From positions 1 to 64,000 of the forward strand of contig PGZF01000006.1 in the NCBI GenBank assembly GCA_002840125.1: 64,000 nucleotides of DNA, in the 5' to 3' direction. This DNA comes from Gammaproteobacteria bacterium HGW-Gammaproteobacteria-15 (GTDB lineage Bacteria; Pseudomonadota; Gammaproteobacteria; Enterobacterales; Alteromonadaceae). The notes under the pieces were generated by a model. The model saw only the letters and a program-made list of their open reading frames with translations. It searched no databases and was not told the origin of the DNA. The translations under genes and the position numbers were made by a program. The first letter of the stretch is position 1. Each line of letters begins with the position of its first letter. Positions 46,640-56,622 of this stretch are shown here, piece by piece.

Positions 46640-47413
46640 CTAACAGCCAATCAGCCGGCAGCTGTAATCTATCGCGTGCTGCCACTGTTTGTCGTAGTGA
46701 AATAAGAAAGTGTCCAGCGTTAACCATAAGATGATTAAACCGGAAAGCATGGTTATAGGAAAACCTATAGAGAAAATATTCAGCTGCGGTGCTGCCCGCG
46801 TCATAATGCCAAACGACAGGTTAACCACCAGCATAGACACAATTGGCGCCAGCGCTATTGCCAATGCAGTGGCAAACATCCAGCCAGCGAATTCGATCAC
46901 TGTCCAGTAGCTGGTGACCTCCCACCACTGGCCGTTAATGGGCAGGGTGTCAAAGCTAAATACCAGCATTTGGATCATAATTAAGTGACCATCAAAGATC
47001 CAAAACAGCAAAGTTGCCAGGATCAGATAAAACTGGCCGATAGCCGCCACGTTAACGCCACTGGCCGGATCGACCATAGACGCAAAGCCCAGGCCGGTTT
47101 GCATTGCCAGCAATTGCCCGGCAATAACAAAGGTCGTGATAAACATTAATGAAATAAAACCCAGTGCAAAGCCAATCAGCAGTTGCAGCATGACTTCCAG
47201 TATCATCTGGCCGGACATTAAATCCGGGTTAGCTACCGGCGGCAGAGTGGGCATAATGATCAACGTGATCATCAGCACCAGGCCGGTTTTTATCCGCATC
47301 GGTACGTTACGCACCCCAATACCGGCCATAATCAGGAACATACCGGTAACACGACACATTGGCAGCAGGTAATCTGCCAGAGTCTGCATCAGTACGTTCA
47401 GTGGAAATTCCAT
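46640..47413 (-). CDS. fliR: Flagellar export apparatus protein FliR
   Basis: A 257-residue, very hydrophobic export-gate core subunit that forms the FliP5Q4R1 assembly. The NVPMRIKTGLVLMITLII region and the MQTGLGFASMVDPASG segment near residues 104-119 are characteristic. It lies 6 bp after fliQ and 15 bp before flhB. Confidence 0.95.
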   Translation of the reverse strand: MEFPLNVLMQTLADYLLPMCRVTGMFLIMAGIGVRNVPMRIKTGLVLMITLIIMPTLPPVANPDLMSGQMILEVMLQLLIGFALGFISLMFITTFVIAGQLLAMQTGLGFASMVDPASGVNVAAIGQFYLILATLLFWIFDGHLIMIQMLVFSFDTLPINGQWWEVTSYWTVIEFAGWMFATALAIALAPIVSMLVVNLSFGIMTRAAPQLNIFSIGFPITMLSGLIILWLTLDTFLFHYDKQWQHAIDYSCRLIGC

Positions 47414-47419
47414 CGTGCT

Positions 47420-47689
47420 TTAGCCTACTACCGTTGGAATACTTAAGATCAGCTCGTTGGTGTATTCCATAATAACGCGGGTAAACCAGTGACCGCCAAA
47501 AATCAGCGCCAGCAACGTAACAATAAGCCGTGGTAAAAAGCTTAATGTTTGTTCGTTAATTGAGGTGGCCGCCTGAAAAATGGCTACCAACAAACCAACA
47601 AACAACGATGGCAGAATAATGGCGCTTACCAGCAAAATTACCAGAAACAGCGCATCACGCAGCACATCGACAAAAACCTCCGGGCTCAT
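47420..47689 (-). CDS. fliQ: Flagellar export apparatus protein FliQ
   Basis: An 89-residue protein with two TM helices that packs around FliP/FliR in the export gate. The [20 protein letters not shown] turn between helices is the family hallmark. It overlaps fliP by 4 bp (ATGA). Confidence 0.96.
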   Translation of the reverse strand: MSPEVFVDVLRDALFLVILLVSAIILPSLFVGLLVAIFQAATSINEQTLSFLPRLIVTLLALIFGGHWFTRVIMEYTNELILSIPTVVG

Positions 47690-48432
47690 GTGCCCACCCC
47701 ATAACTGGTGGCCAGGGTGCCCATAACTAAAATCCAGCCATCAACCAGTACAAACATCATCAGCTTAAAAGGTAATGAGATAATCATCGGCGATAACATC
47801 ATCATACCCATTGCCATTAATACGCTGGCAACAACCAGATCGATAATCAGAAACGGGATAAACAGCATAAAACCAATCTGAAACGCGGTTTTAAGTTCGC
47901 TGGTGATAAAGGCCGGGATCACTACTGTAATCGGGTAATCCTGCGGAGATGCGGCCACTTCAAGCCCTGCAATCTGGGCAAAGGTGTCCAAATCTTTGGT
48001 GCGGGTCTGGTGCAGCATAAAGCCTTTTATCGGTATCAGCGCTGCGTCCAATGCCTGCACCGGTGTAATCTCTTCGCTCAGGTAGGGCTGAATGGCGGTG
48101 TCGTTAATATTTTTAAACACCGGCGCCATAATAAAAAAGGTCAGAAACAGCGTAATGCCAATTAATACCTGGTTAGACGGTGTTTGCTGCAAACCAATGG
48201 CCTGGCGCAGTATGGCCAGCACCACAATAATGCGGGTAAAGCAGGTCATCATGATAACGATAGCAGGAATAAAACTGAGCGCTGTCATCAGCGCCAGTAC
48301 CTGCAGCGTTACACTGTATTGTTGGGAGCCATCGGCTCCGGTAGTTACCGTAACAGCCGACAAGGCACCATTATCAGCCAGAACATCGGGGCTTAGCAGT
48401 ATTACCAGCACCACGAACAACAGTCGCAACAT
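47686..48432 (-). CDS. fliP: Flagellar export apparatus protein FliP
   Basis: A 248-residue export-gate subunit made as a precursor: the signal peptide is about residues 1-19 (LSPDVLADN follows). Four TM segments are present. Hallmarks are [18 protein letters not shown] and the [20 protein letters not shown] end (here [16 protein letters not shown]). It lies 8 bp after fliO. Confidence 0.97.
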   Translation of the reverse strand: MLRLLFVVLVILLSPDVLADNGALSAVTVTTGADGSQQYSVTLQVLALMTALSFIPAIVIMMTCFTRIIVVLAILRQAIGLQQTPSNQVLIGITLFLTFFIMAPVFKNINDTAIQPYLSEEITPVQALDAALIPIKGFMLHQTRTKDLDTFAQIAGLEVAASPQDYPITVVIPAFITSELKTAFQIGFMLFIPFLIIDLVVASVLMAMGMMMLSPMIISLPFKLMMFVLVDGWILVMGTLATSYGVGT

Positions 48433-48440
48433 AGCTCACA

Positions 48441-48953
48441 CTATTTTTTCAGGAACGATTGCAACTGTGTATGAAAGTCTGATGCCAACTTTTCTTCAGG
48501 TAGGGGATTTTCCAGTTCAAACAGTAAATTTATGCTGTGCGCGGTGACACCTAAAACGCGTTGTTTTCCTTGCATTTCAACAACTAACAAGCGCTCTTTC
48601 GGGCCAAGCGGCATAGTAGAAATAATTTTTATATGCCGGCTACCAGGCAAGCGCAGCGTCAATTTTTTGAATGCCCAGCCCAACGTAAGCACGATAGCTA
48701 CCACAATCGCCAGCGACAGCGCCATTTTCCCCAGGCCAAGGCCTGCTGATGGGCGCTCGGCTGGCGCTTCTGTTTTTAACGGCACAGCGGGTACAGGCAG
48801 AGGCTGCACTGGCGGAAGCTCTGGCTCGCTTTGTGCTACAACCTCAGTTTTGGTTGCATCCCGGGTTTGTCCTGTTTCATCGGTAGTGCTTTGGGCCAGC
48901 ACCGTTAGCGGCATTAAGCTGCAACATAGCAAAGTAACTAGCAATAATCGCAT
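48441..48953 (-). CDS. fliO: Flagellar export assembly protein FliO
   Basis: A 170-residue single-TM protein that helps assemble the FliP ring. I chose ATG 48953, which overlaps the fliN stop (TGATG); a TTG one codon earlier is possible. A cleavable-looking N-terminal signal (to about LAQ), a Pro/Glu-rich periplasmic segment and a TM helix (about 75-95) precede a small cytoplasmic domain with KIISTMPLGPKERLLVVEM, the best-conserved FliO part. Confidence 0.9.
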   Translation of the reverse strand: MRLLLVTLLCCSLMPLTVLAQSTTDETGQTRDATKTEVVAQSEPELPPVQPLPVPAVPLKTEAPAERPSAGLGLGKMALSLAIVVAIVLTLGWAFKKLTLRLPGSRHIKIISTMPLGPKERLLVVEMQGKQRVLGVTAHSINLLFELENPLPEEKLASDFHTQLQSFLKK

Positions 48954-49342
48954 CAACGTAACTTCTTAATCCGTTCAATCTGGCTGATAACATCAGTCAG
49001 GCGAATACCAAACTTGTCGTTTACCACCACCACCTCACCGTGTGCTATCAGAGTGCCGTTAACCAACACATCCAGCGGCTCACCGGCTACCCGCTCCAGC
49101 TCAACCACCGAGCCCTGATTAAGCTGTAGTAAATTACGGATACTTATTTTAGCCCGCCCCACTTCCATAGAAATGGTAACCGGAATATCTAAGATAGTGT
49201 CCAGCTTACGTTTTTCGTCTACCGTGATATCGGCTTTTTCGTCACGCAGCTCTTCCAGCTCAACAGCCTCTGCACCATCGGTGCCTTCAGCTTCGGCCAT
49301 GGCAGCGGCCCATTCGTCCATGGTGTCTTTATCATCAGCCAT
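48953..49342 (-). CDS. fliN: Flagellar motor switch protein FliN
   Basis: A 129-residue C-ring component. After an acidic N-terminal stretch (about 1-48) comes the SPOA domain: ILDIPVTISMEVGRAKISI, LLQLNQGSVVELERVAGEPL and GEVVVVNDKFGIRLTDV. It interacts with FliM and with FliH to dock the export ATPase. It is located between fliM and fliO. Confidence 0.97.
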   Translation of the reverse strand: MADDKDTMDEWAAAMAEAEGTDGAEAVELEELRDEKADITVDEKRKLDTILDIPVTISMEVGRAKISIRNLLQLNQGSVVELERVAGEPLDVLVNGTLIAHGEVVVVNDKFGIRLTDVISQIERIKKLR

Positions 49343-49348
49343 TTTTTG

Positions 49349-50437
49349 TTACCTTCTGTCGCGATCTGACAGGTTCAGATCGGCTTCTAACTCGGAAATA
49401 TCGGCATCGCTGTCAAGGCGCCGCCCACCTTTAGTAAATACGTGCATCTCAGATTTCGCTGATTCCGGCCGTTTAATTTTTTCAATAATTTTCAGCGCAG
49501 CATGTTCGCGCGAACGGCCCAATTTAGCTCTGTATGTCGGTAAATCTTCAATTAGCACCGTGATATGATCCGGCATCTCTATCGGAATAATATCCCCGGC
49601 CTGCAATTCCATAATTTGCCGCAACGTTAAATCGACATCCATCATTTTGGTAGTTAAATCTACCTTTACATCCATAATTTCGTCGCGTAGCGCCTTACTC
49701 CAGCGTAAATCGGTGTCTTCTTTGTCGCTTTGTACACCGGCATCCAGCAGCTCACGGATCGGCTCCAGCATCGAGTACGGTAAAGCAACATGGAAATCAC
49801 CACCGCCGCCGTCCAGTTCAATATGAAAAGAGCTGATCACCACCACCTCAGTGGGGCTGACAATATTGGCCATTGCCGGGTTAACTTCAGAGTCCAGGTA
49901 TTCAAAAGACACGTCCATTACCGGGGCCCAGGCTTCTTTGTAATCTTCAAAAATCAGCTTTAGCAGCATCTGAATAATACGCCGCTCGGTCGGGGTAAAC
50001 TCGCGGCCTTCAATTTTGGCATGGTAACGGCCATCACCGCCAAAGAAGTTATCTACCAGAATAAATACCAGCCGGGCTTCCATGGTAATAAGGCCGGTGC
50101 CTTTGAGTGGTCTGAACCGCACCATATTTAAACTGGTGGGTACAAACAACGTGTGTACATACTCGCCGAATTTTATCATCTGCACGCCATTAATGGACAC
50201 TTCGGCAGTACGGCGCATCATATTAAACAGGCTGATCCGCATATGGCGGGCAAAGCGCTCGTTTACCATCTCCAGCGTTGGCATGCGGCCACGTACAATA
50301 CGATCCTGCGACGAGAAATCGTATTCCATGGCAGAGCGGCCCCGGCCTTCACCGGATTCGTCTACTTCCTCTTCTTCGACGTCATCAACACCATGTAACA
50401 GCGCATCAATTTCATCTTGTGACAGTAAATCGGTCAC
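49349..50437 (-). CDS. fliM: Flagellar motor switch protein FliM
   Basis: A 362-residue C-ring protein that binds CheY-P and sets rotation direction. It starts at GTG 50437. The N-terminal LLSQDEIDALL is the CheY-P-binding peptide. An acidic linker, a CheC-like middle domain with the GGxG-like FFGGDGRY (about 133-140) and a C-terminal SPOA domain follow. It lies 12 bp after fliL. Confidence 0.97.
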   Translation of the reverse strand: MTDLLSQDEIDALLHGVDDVEEEEVDESGEGRGRSAMEYDFSSQDRIVRGRMPTLEMVNERFARHMRISLFNMMRRTAEVSINGVQMIKFGEYVHTLFVPTSLNMVRFRPLKGTGLITMEARLVFILVDNFFGGDGRYHAKIEGREFTPTERRIIQMLLKLIFEDYKEAWAPVMDVSFEYLDSEVNPAMANIVSPTEVVVISSFHIELDGGGGDFHVALPYSMLEPIRELLDAGVQSDKEDTDLRWSKALRDEIMDVKVDLTTKMMDVDLTLRQIMELQAGDIIPIEMPDHITVLIEDLPTYRAKLGRSREHAALKIIEKIKRPESAKSEMHVFTKGGRRLDSDADISELEADLNLSDRDRR

Positions 50438-50449
50438 GGCTGCTCACTC

Positions 50450-50971
50450 TTATTGCATCACAAAACCGGTGAAGAGAACTTCCTCTACCACCACCGAACC
50501 CACGACTTCGATCATCGCCTGCTGTAAATCGCTTAATGCTTTGTTTTTTAATGCATCTCGCCCGGCAACAGTAACCAGCTCATCAGCATTGGCCGCACTG
50601 AAGGTTTCCAGCAAACTGCCTTCAACCAGCGGAATATGCCGCATAGCTATGGTTTCGTTATTAGTGCCGCGTACCAGCAACTGCACTTTAATTTGCACCA
50701 TGCGATCACGCGAGGCACCGGGTACATTAAACACAAAAGGCCGCGGCAGTGGTACATACAGCGCCGAGCCTTTTGCATCTTTACCGCCAGGCGTACTTAC
50801 TACACCTGACGCCTCATCTGACGCTGATGCGGCATTATTACTGTCTGAACCGGTAAACAGCATCAGGCCCACAACAATCAGTACCACCACCAGAGCAGCC
50901 CCGCCACCCAACAGCAGCCATTTTTTCTTAGCTGAACCTTCTGCAATAACCAGATCTTTTTCTGCTGCCAT
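50450..50971 (-). CDS. fliL: Flagellar basal body-associated protein FliL
   Basis: A 173-residue single-TM protein that surrounds and supports stators. The TM helix is at about 17-40 and is followed by a Ser/Asp-rich linker and a periplasmic stomatin/SPFH-like FliL domain (VPLPRPFVFNV onward). The C-terminal VEEVLFTGFVMQ is typical. It starts 95 bp after the fliK stop. Confidence 0.93.
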   Translation of the reverse strand: MAAEKDLVIAEGSAKKKWLLLGGGAALVVVLIVVGLMLFTGSDSNNAASASDEASGVVSTPGGKDAKGSALYVPLPRPFVFNVPGASRDRMVQIKVQLLVRGTNNETIAMRHIPLVEGSLLETFSAANADELVTVAGRDALKNKALSDLQQAMIEVVGSVVVEEVLFTGFVMQ

Positions 50972-51066
50972 GCCTGTGCTACCTGTTCGTTAAAGTGCCA
51001 TTATTATGCTCATCTGTGGCAGCCAATGTAAATCATCGTTACTGAATTAACCGCTGCTACCGGTTG

Positions 51067-52830
51067 TTATGCATAATAATCCACCAGCCGGTCAGATGTT
51101 TTTACCTTAAGCTGCACAGTTTCCGCCAAGCCATCCTGGTTGTCGTCTGCTGTATGTTTACCGTTTCGGCCAGAATTATTGCTGTCACGCTGCGCTAACT
51201 GGCGCTCTTGCTGTGATTGCTGCTGTACCTGACCTTCTGTTAACTGTATACCCTGTTGCTGCAGCATTTCTCTGAGCCGGGGTAATTGCTGTTCTAATAA
51301 TTCTTTTGCCTGTGATTGTTGCACAATAAATTGCACTGAGGCCTGATCCTGCTGCATATCTATTTTAATTTGCATCTGGCCAAGCCCGGCAGGATCAAGC
51401 CGGATTTCAGCTATTTGAATATTTTGCCGTACCATCAGCGTGACTCTTTCACGCAATTGCCCTGCTGCATCCTGTTGCAATAAATTCAGGCTTTGCTTTA
51501 ACTGCTCGGCCAGTGGCCGCGCTAGCGCCTGAGCCGGGCTGGCTTGCTGGCGCTGCTCGGCTAGCTGCAGCGCGTTGCCAAATGCCGTATCACTGCGCAC
51601 AGTAGCACTGGTATCTACCGCCACTTTAGTTGTAGCAAGGCTGCTGTCTGGCACTGAACCATCTGCAGGCTGCTGACTATTATTATTTTGCCGCGACCCC
51701 TGTTGTGATGAGCTCTGTTGCCACGAGCTTTGTTGTGAAGCGTTTTGAGTATCATGTTTAGGAGCATTTTGCTCAGAACCCGCCTTGCCCCCCGCCTGAT
51801 TATCTGTTTTATCAGCCGTTGCCGTCAGAGGCGGCTTATTTGTCGGCGCAGCGGTATCGGCATCAGTTTTGCTGCTATCTGCGGCCCCTGTGGCGGTCGC
51901 AGTATTCGCTGCTATTTGTGAGGGGTTGTCAGCACCTGCCTTTTTAGTATCGGACGGAACCGCAGGCTGGGTGACCAACCCCGCTTTTATGCTGCTATCA
52001 TCTGCTTCTATATTGCTATCGTCAGCTTTAACAGCGGTTTCTATTACAGCTTTTGCGCCGTCATGGTTATTATTGCCGCGAATATAGCTATCTGAACCGG
52101 TTTCAGCAGTTAAGCCGATATCGTCCAGCGAAGCATTGGTTTTAGCTGTACCAGACAGCTCTGCAACAGGCTGAGCTTCGCCTTTCTCGCCAGCAGAGGC
52201 TGCTGTTTTATCTGTCACCTTAACCGGTGCAGCTTCACCTGCTGTCTGGCTGTTGGCTTTAACCAGCAGATCTGCGGCAATATCCGTTGTTTCGTTTGCT
52301 GACTGGCCCAGTTGCGCGGTTGTTTTAACCGCTTTTGTTGCATCTGCTTCAGGCTGGTTATTGCCTGGCAAAACGGTAACCGCGTCTTCCTCAACAGCAT
52401 CGGTATCAGTGCCAATAGCAGCATCAGTGTCACTGCCAGGTTCAGGCAGCTTATCTTTTAGCGCTATCTGCCCCAGCAAACTGGATGTTAGCAAGGAGTC
52501 TTTATCTGAGTCTGCTGCGCTATCTGTAGTGTCTGCGTTATCTGTAGTGTCTGCGCTTTCTGTGCTGGCAGCATTGTCCTTAACATTGGCAGCAGCTAAT
52601 AGTGCCTGGCTAACACCGTTTAACACACTTATTCCGGCAGGGACATGCCGCAATTTTGCAGCAGACTGGCTATTTGTTGCCGGTTGGGTTATGCCGTTTA
52701 ACAACTCACCAAACCCCAGGCCAGAGGGTTCTGCACCAGCCTCTGCAGCAGAATCTGATAGTGCGCCATCCAGCCGCAGCGCGCTGTCTGCGTTGGTTGT
52801 CAGCATTGATAATTGTATAGCCTGCACCAT
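51067..52830 (-). CDS. fliK: Flagellar hook-length control protein FliK
   Basis: A 587-residue secreted ruler protein. I chose ATG 52830 because AGGGGA precedes it; an upstream ATG at 52866 adds 12 residues with no ribosome site. Most of it (about 80-430) is low-complexity Ala/Thr/Asp/Ser sequence with TTDNADTTDSA-like short repeats, as expected for the ruler. The C-terminal switch domain (about 450-560) contains VTLMVRQNIQIAEIRLDPAG and the LGQMQIKIDM strand that contacts FlhB. It is located between fliJ and fliL. Confidence 0.93.
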   Translation of the reverse strand: MVQAIQLSMLTTNADSALRLDGALSDSAAEAGAEPSGLGFGELLNGITQPATNSQSAAKLRHVPAGISVLNGVSQALLAAANVKDNAASTESADTTDNADTTDSAADSDKDSLLTSSLLGQIALKDKLPEPGSDTDAAIGTDTDAVEEDAVTVLPGNNQPEADATKAVKTTAQLGQSANETTDIAADLLVKANSQTAGEAAPVKVTDKTAASAGEKGEAQPVAELSGTAKTNASLDDIGLTAETGSDSYIRGNNNHDGAKAVIETAVKADDSNIEADDSSIKAGLVTQPAVPSDTKKAGADNPSQIAANTATATGAADSSKTDADTAAPTNKPPLTATADKTDNQAGGKAGSEQNAPKHDTQNASQQSSWQQSSSQQGSRQNNNSQQPADGSVPDSSLATTKVAVDTSATVRSDTAFGNALQLAEQRQQASPAQALARPLAEQLKQSLNLLQQDAAGQLRERVTLMVRQNIQIAEIRLDPAGLGQMQIKIDMQQDQASVQFIVQQSQAKELLEQQLPRLREMLQQQGIQLTEGQVQQQSQQERQLAQRDSNNSGRNGKHTADDNQDGLAETVQLKVKTSDRLVDYYA

Positions 52831-52873
52831 TTTTATTCCCCTGACTGACCAACTACAGTCTGACACTGATTGC

Positions 52874-52892
52874 GCCTTTAGCGGCTAAAGGC
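52874..52892. other. Small perfect palindrome between fliJ and fliK
   Basis: GCCTTTAGC-G-GCTAAAGGC has 9-bp arms around one base in the 110-bp gap. It could be an intercistronic hairpin or operator. A TGACACTG octamer lies 6 bp away (52861-52868), the same core seen in the palindromes flanking flrA. Confidence 0.45.
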
Positions 52893-52940
52893 TGTTGTAT
52901 TACCATTTACGCATTCAAATTTCAGGCCAACCTGAGAAAA

Positions 52941-53396
52941 TTAGTACATCTGTGGCTCATTACGGTTGCGCATAAATTGCTGGCTGGCGTACTCATCGGC
53001 ATTTTTCTGCTCTTGTTTCAGCTGCTTTAATAACTCGGCCTGTTCGCCGCGCTGCACCAGTAACTCCATGGCTTTACGCTTTTTTTGCATCGCCAGCCAG
53101 CTTTGTTTGCGTTGTTCTGCCGCGGCTTTAGCCTGGTGTAATGCCCGGCCCTGCTGCTGTATTGCCTGATCAAGCTTACCAATAAAGCTAATAAACTGAG
53201 TGTACTGCCGGCTTTGTAAACCGGCGGCGCCTTGCTGCTGGCTCTGCTGAATATAGTCGGTACGGTAGTCTGCCAGGCCCTGATATTTCTGTTCAGCCTG
53301 CTGATAAAACTGCTGGGCTTTAACAAAGTGTGCCTGCAGTTTTTCTTCACGCTCTTTTTGTATTTTGATCAGCATGGCAAAGCGCTGGTTAATCAT
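52941..53396 (-). CDS. fliJ: Flagellar export chaperone FliJ
   Basis: A 151-residue, almost entirely helical coiled-coil protein that couples the FliI ATPase ring to FlhA. It is rich in Gln and Lys, and the end reads ADEYASQQFMRN. Sequence is weakly conserved in the family, so the call rests on length, coiled coil and place after fliI (1-nt overlap). Confidence 0.9.
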   Translation of the reverse strand: MINQRFAMLIKIQKEREEKLQAHFVKAQQFYQQAEQKYQGLADYRTDYIQQSQQQGAAGLQSRQYTQFISFIGKLDQAIQQQGRALHQAKAAAEQRKQSWLAMQKKRKAMELLVQRGEQAELLKQLKQEQKNADEYASQQFMRNRNEPQMY

Positions 53397-54742
53397 CAGG
53401 TGTTACTCCTTGCAGCAGCCGGAACCAGCTGATTAAGCCCTTGCAGGCTATCGTCGTATGTCACAACTTCATGCATTCCCTGCTGCAAAAAACGATTGAT
53501 CCTTGGCATCATGCCAATAGCGACATCCAACTGCGGATCGCTACCCCGTACATAGGCACCGATGGCAATTAAATCTTTACTTTGCTGATAACTGGCATAC
53601 AGCTGCTTTACCGTGCGCGCCATTTGCTGATGCTCGGCACTGGTAACTGCGGGCATAACACGGCTAATGGACTTTTCTACATCTACCGCGGGAAAATGCC
53701 CAGCATCAGCCAACGCCCGTGACAACACTATATGACCGTCAAGAATAGCGCGCGACGCATCGGCAATAGGGTCTTGCAAGTCATCGCCTTCAGACAGCAC
53801 GGTATAAAATGCCGTAATAGAGCCCTGGCTGCCACTACCGTTACCGGCCCGCTCAACCAGTGCCGGTAATTTGGCGAATACCGATGGCGGATAACCTTTA
53901 GTAGCCGGCGGCTCGCCCACCGCCAGTGCAATTTCACGTTGTGCCTGAGCATAGCGGGTAATAGAGTCAATCAGCAGTAACACATCCATGCCCTGATCAC
54001 GAAAATATTCTGCTACCTGCACTGCAGTTTCACAGCCTTTTAACCGCATCAGTGGCGACACATCTGCTGGCGCGGCTACTACAACCGAACGCTTTTTACC
54101 TTCCTCGCCCAGAATTTCATCAATAAATTCTTTTACCTCGCGGCCACGTTCACCTACCAGACCTACCACGATCACATCAGCCGAAGTACCGCGGGTCATC
54201 ATGCCCAGCAATACGCTTTTACCCACACCAGAGCCCGCAAATAACCCCATCCGCTGGCCTTTACCCACAGTAAGAATGCTGTTGATAGAACGCACGCCCA
54301 CATCCAGCGGCTGTTTAATTGGCCGGCGGTGCAAAGGGTTAATGGGCTTGGCTTTAGCGCCACCGAATTGTTCGGCAGCTATAGGGCCTTTACCGTCCAG
54401 CGGTGCGCCTACGCCGTCTATTACCCGGCCAAGCAGATTAAGGCTAAGCGGTACGCCTTTAAAATTAAGCAACGGCGTTACGCGGGCACCGGGCACAACA
54501 CCGGATACATCATCTTTTGGCATCAGATAAATACGATCATTGGCAAAACCGACCACCTCCGCCATTATTTCGCCGCGGGCGGTTTCTACCGAGCAAGGCT
54601 GGCCAATAGCTGCACTGCAACCGGTTGCTTCCAGCGTTAAGCCCACCACCCGAACCAGATGGCCGGCGACAGCAGGCCGGGAACTATGCACATAACGCTG
54701 TTGCTGCTGCAGAAACTGGCTCAGACTTTCGCTGTTTGCCAT
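53396..54742 (-). CDS. fliI: Flagellum-specific export ATPase FliI
   Basis: A 448-residue F1-beta-like ATPase that promotes substrate unfolding and export. Walker A AGSGVGKS is at 169-176. The [16 protein letters not shown] segment, Walker [21 protein letters not shown] region and the type III-specific [14 protein letters not shown] motif are all present. It is located between fliH and fliJ. Confidence 0.98.
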   Translation of the reverse strand: MANSESLSQFLQQQQRYVHSSRPAVAGHLVRVVGLTLEATGCSAAIGQPCSVETARGEIMAEVVGFANDRIYLMPKDDVSGVVPGARVTPLLNFKGVPLSLNLLGRVIDGVGAPLDGKGPIAAEQFGGAKAKPINPLHRRPIKQPLDVGVRSINSILTVGKGQRMGLFAGSGVGKSVLLGMMTRGTSADVIVVGLVGERGREVKEFIDEILGEEGKKRSVVVAAPADVSPLMRLKGCETAVQVAEYFRDQGMDVLLLIDSITRYAQAQREIALAVGEPPATKGYPPSVFAKLPALVERAGNGSGSQGSITAFYTVLSEGDDLQDPIADASRAILDGHIVLSRALADAGHFPAVDVEKSISRVMPAVTSAEHQQMARTVKQLYASYQQSKDLIAIGAYVRGSDPQLDVAIGMMPRINRFLQQGMHEVVTYDDSLQGLNQLVPAAARSNT

Positions 54743-54745
54743 AGT

Positions 54746-55570
54746 TTACTCCTCAGCCTGTGCATCGGGTTTGGTATCGTGCTGTTGGATCTGGATAAAA
54801 TGCTCAAGGCTGCCTTGAATACGTTGTTGTAAACTGCGATCCACGCTGGATTGGCTGCTTTCTACCACACAACCACCCTGCTCCAGCAAAGGCTCGGCTC
54901 TGAATTGCCAGTTGCGTTGTGTCAGCTCATCTTTAGTGTAATTTTGCTCAACAATGGCTAAATCAGCCGGGTTCAGTTTTATCACCAGCTGTCCGGCTTG
55001 CAGCGGCAGTGCTGAGGTAGCCTCTGAGATCGCCTGCAAAATAACCTGATGATTGGTTTTAACCTCAACATTAATAACCGCTTGTGCCATAGCCAGGCTT
55101 AGCTGCAATAATTGCTGTTTTACCTGTTTATCAATGCTGGCCAGCGGCTGCTGTAACTGATCCAGTAAGGTCGTTAGCTGCACCAGCTTGTCATTCAGCT
55201 CTGTTTGGCCCTCTGCCAGGCCTTGTTTTTTACCTTCAGCCTGGCCCTGAGTCATGCCATCCAGCAGGCCTTGTTCACGGCCTTCAGCATACCCTTTACT
55301 AAAACCTTCGTCTTTACCCTGGCCGAAACCTTCTTCGTAAGCCGCCTGACGGATTTGCTCAATCTCATCTGCAGTCAGGGGCTTGATTGTCAGCTCTTCA
55401 TCTTCGTCTGCTGTGCTGGCTTTGGCCTGAGGCTGAGTTTTGTTCAGTGCATTCGTGCGAATGCCATCATGCACTGGCGTCATATCAGGTGTTTGCCAGT
55501 GCCTGATCAGTTCATCGGTTTCTTCGTCGGGTGAGAACGGCCTTTTGTGCTTAAATGCATCAGTGCTCAT
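54746..55570 (-). CDS. fliH: Flagellar export ATPase regulator FliH
   Basis: A 274-residue dimeric stalk protein that holds FliI at the C ring. A clear run of GxxxG-type repeats at about 95-140 (EEGFGQGKDEGFSKGYAEG and onward) is the FliH signature. A C-terminal domain of the V-ATPase E/b type follows. The last 10 residues are Asp/Glu rich. Confidence 0.95.
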   Translation of the reverse strand: MSTDAFKHKRPFSPDEETDELIRHWQTPDMTPVHDGIRTNALNKTQPQAKASTADEDEELTIKPLTADEIEQIRQAAYEEGFGQGKDEGFSKGYAEGREQGLLDGMTQGQAEGKKQGLAEGQTELNDKLVQLTTLLDQLQQPLASIDKQVKQQLLQLSLAMAQAVINVEVKTNHQVILQAISEATSALPLQAGQLVIKLNPADLAIVEQNYTKDELTQRNWQFRAEPLLEQGGCVVESSQSSVDRSLQQRIQGSLEHFIQIQQHDTKPDAQAEE

Positions 55571-55587
55571 AGTACTACCCGCTCTGT

Positions 55588-56622
55588 TTAGACGAAGTCA
55601 TCGCCACCGCCACTGCCCAGCATAATTTCACCGGCGTCAGATAAACGGCGCGCGGCAGACAGAATTTCTTTTTGGGCCGCTTCAACATCACTTACCCGCA
55701 CCGGCCCCATGGCTTCTAAATCGTCTTGCAGCAACTCGGCGGCACGTTTTGACATATTTTTGAAGATTTTCTCTTTTAAATTTTCATCGGTGCCTTTTAA
55801 CGCTTTCATCAGCACATCTTGCTGAATTTCGCGCAGCAGAGTTTGAATGCCACGGTCATCAACGTCGATCAGGTTCTCAAATACAAACATCAGATCCTGT
55901 ATTTGTTGTGCCATTTCTTCGTCGTGCTCACGGATAGAATCCATCAGCTGGCCTTCAATATTGGTATCCATATAGTTAAGGATATCAGCAGCTGCTTTTA
56001 AGCCGCCCATTTTCGCAGTTTGCGCACCCGCCTGGCCGGCAAACTGTTTCTCCATAATTTCGTTTAACTCTTGTAGTGCCGCCGGTTGTACTTCTTCCAG
56101 GTTGGCAATCCGCATGGTTAAATCCAGCCGCACTTTTTCCGGAAATTGAGACAAAATCTCCGCCGATTGTTCCGGCTCCAGGTAAGACAAGACGATAGTC
56201 TGAATTTGCGGGTGCTCGTTGCGGATAATATTGGCTACCTGCTTAGAGTCCATCCATTTTAGCGAATCCAGGCCTTTGGCGCCGCCCCCCAGTACTATCT
56301 GGTCTATCAGGTTAGCGGCTTTTTCTTCACCTAACGCAGCAGTTAAAGCGCGCTTGATAAATTCTTCGCTCTGGAAGCCAATGGTACTGAAATTCTGAAT
56401 TTGCTCGATAAACAAGCGATGCACTGCCGAGATCTTTGCCTGGTTCAGATCAGTCATCTGCGCCATAGCTAAACCCACTTTTTGCACTTGTTTGGGCTCT
56501 AAGTGTTTTAAAATTTGCGCAGCATCTTCTTCTGACAAACTCAGCAGTAAGATGGCGGCTTTTTCAACACCGTCCAGTTTACCTACGTCAAATGACGGCT
56601 TTATTGCTTCTATGCTACTCAT
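55588..56622 (-). CDS. fliG: Flagellar motor switch protein FliG
   Basis: A 344-residue C-ring protein that contacts the stators. The N-terminal FliF-binding domain, the middle domain with the EHPQ motif (RNEHPQIQTIVLSYL, about 133-147) and the C-terminal torque domain with charged residues (FENLIDVDDRGIQTLLREI) are complete. It overlaps fliF by 8 bp. Confidence 0.98.
   Translation of the reverse strand: MSSIEAIKPSFDVGKLDGVEKAAILLLSLSEEDAAQILKHLEPKQVQKVGLAMAQMTDLNQAKISAVHRLFIEQIQNFSTIGFQSEEFIKRALTAALGEEKAANLIDQIVLGGGAKGLDSLKWMDSKQVANIIRNEHPQIQTIVLSYLEPEQSAEILSQFPEKVRLDLTMRIANLEEVQPAALQELNEIMEKQFAGQAGAQTAKMGGLKAAADILNYMDTNIEGQLMDSIREHDEEMAQQIQDLMFVFENLIDVDDRGIQTLLREIQQDVLMKALKGTDENLKEKIFKNMSKRAAELLQDDLEAMGPVRVSDVEAAQKEILSAARRLSDAGEIMLGSGGGDDFV

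Noticed and set aside
52896..52915. Weak GG-N10-GC element upstream of fliK
   Set aside because: Spacing fits, but neither half matches the sigma-54 consensus beyond the invariant GG/GC.
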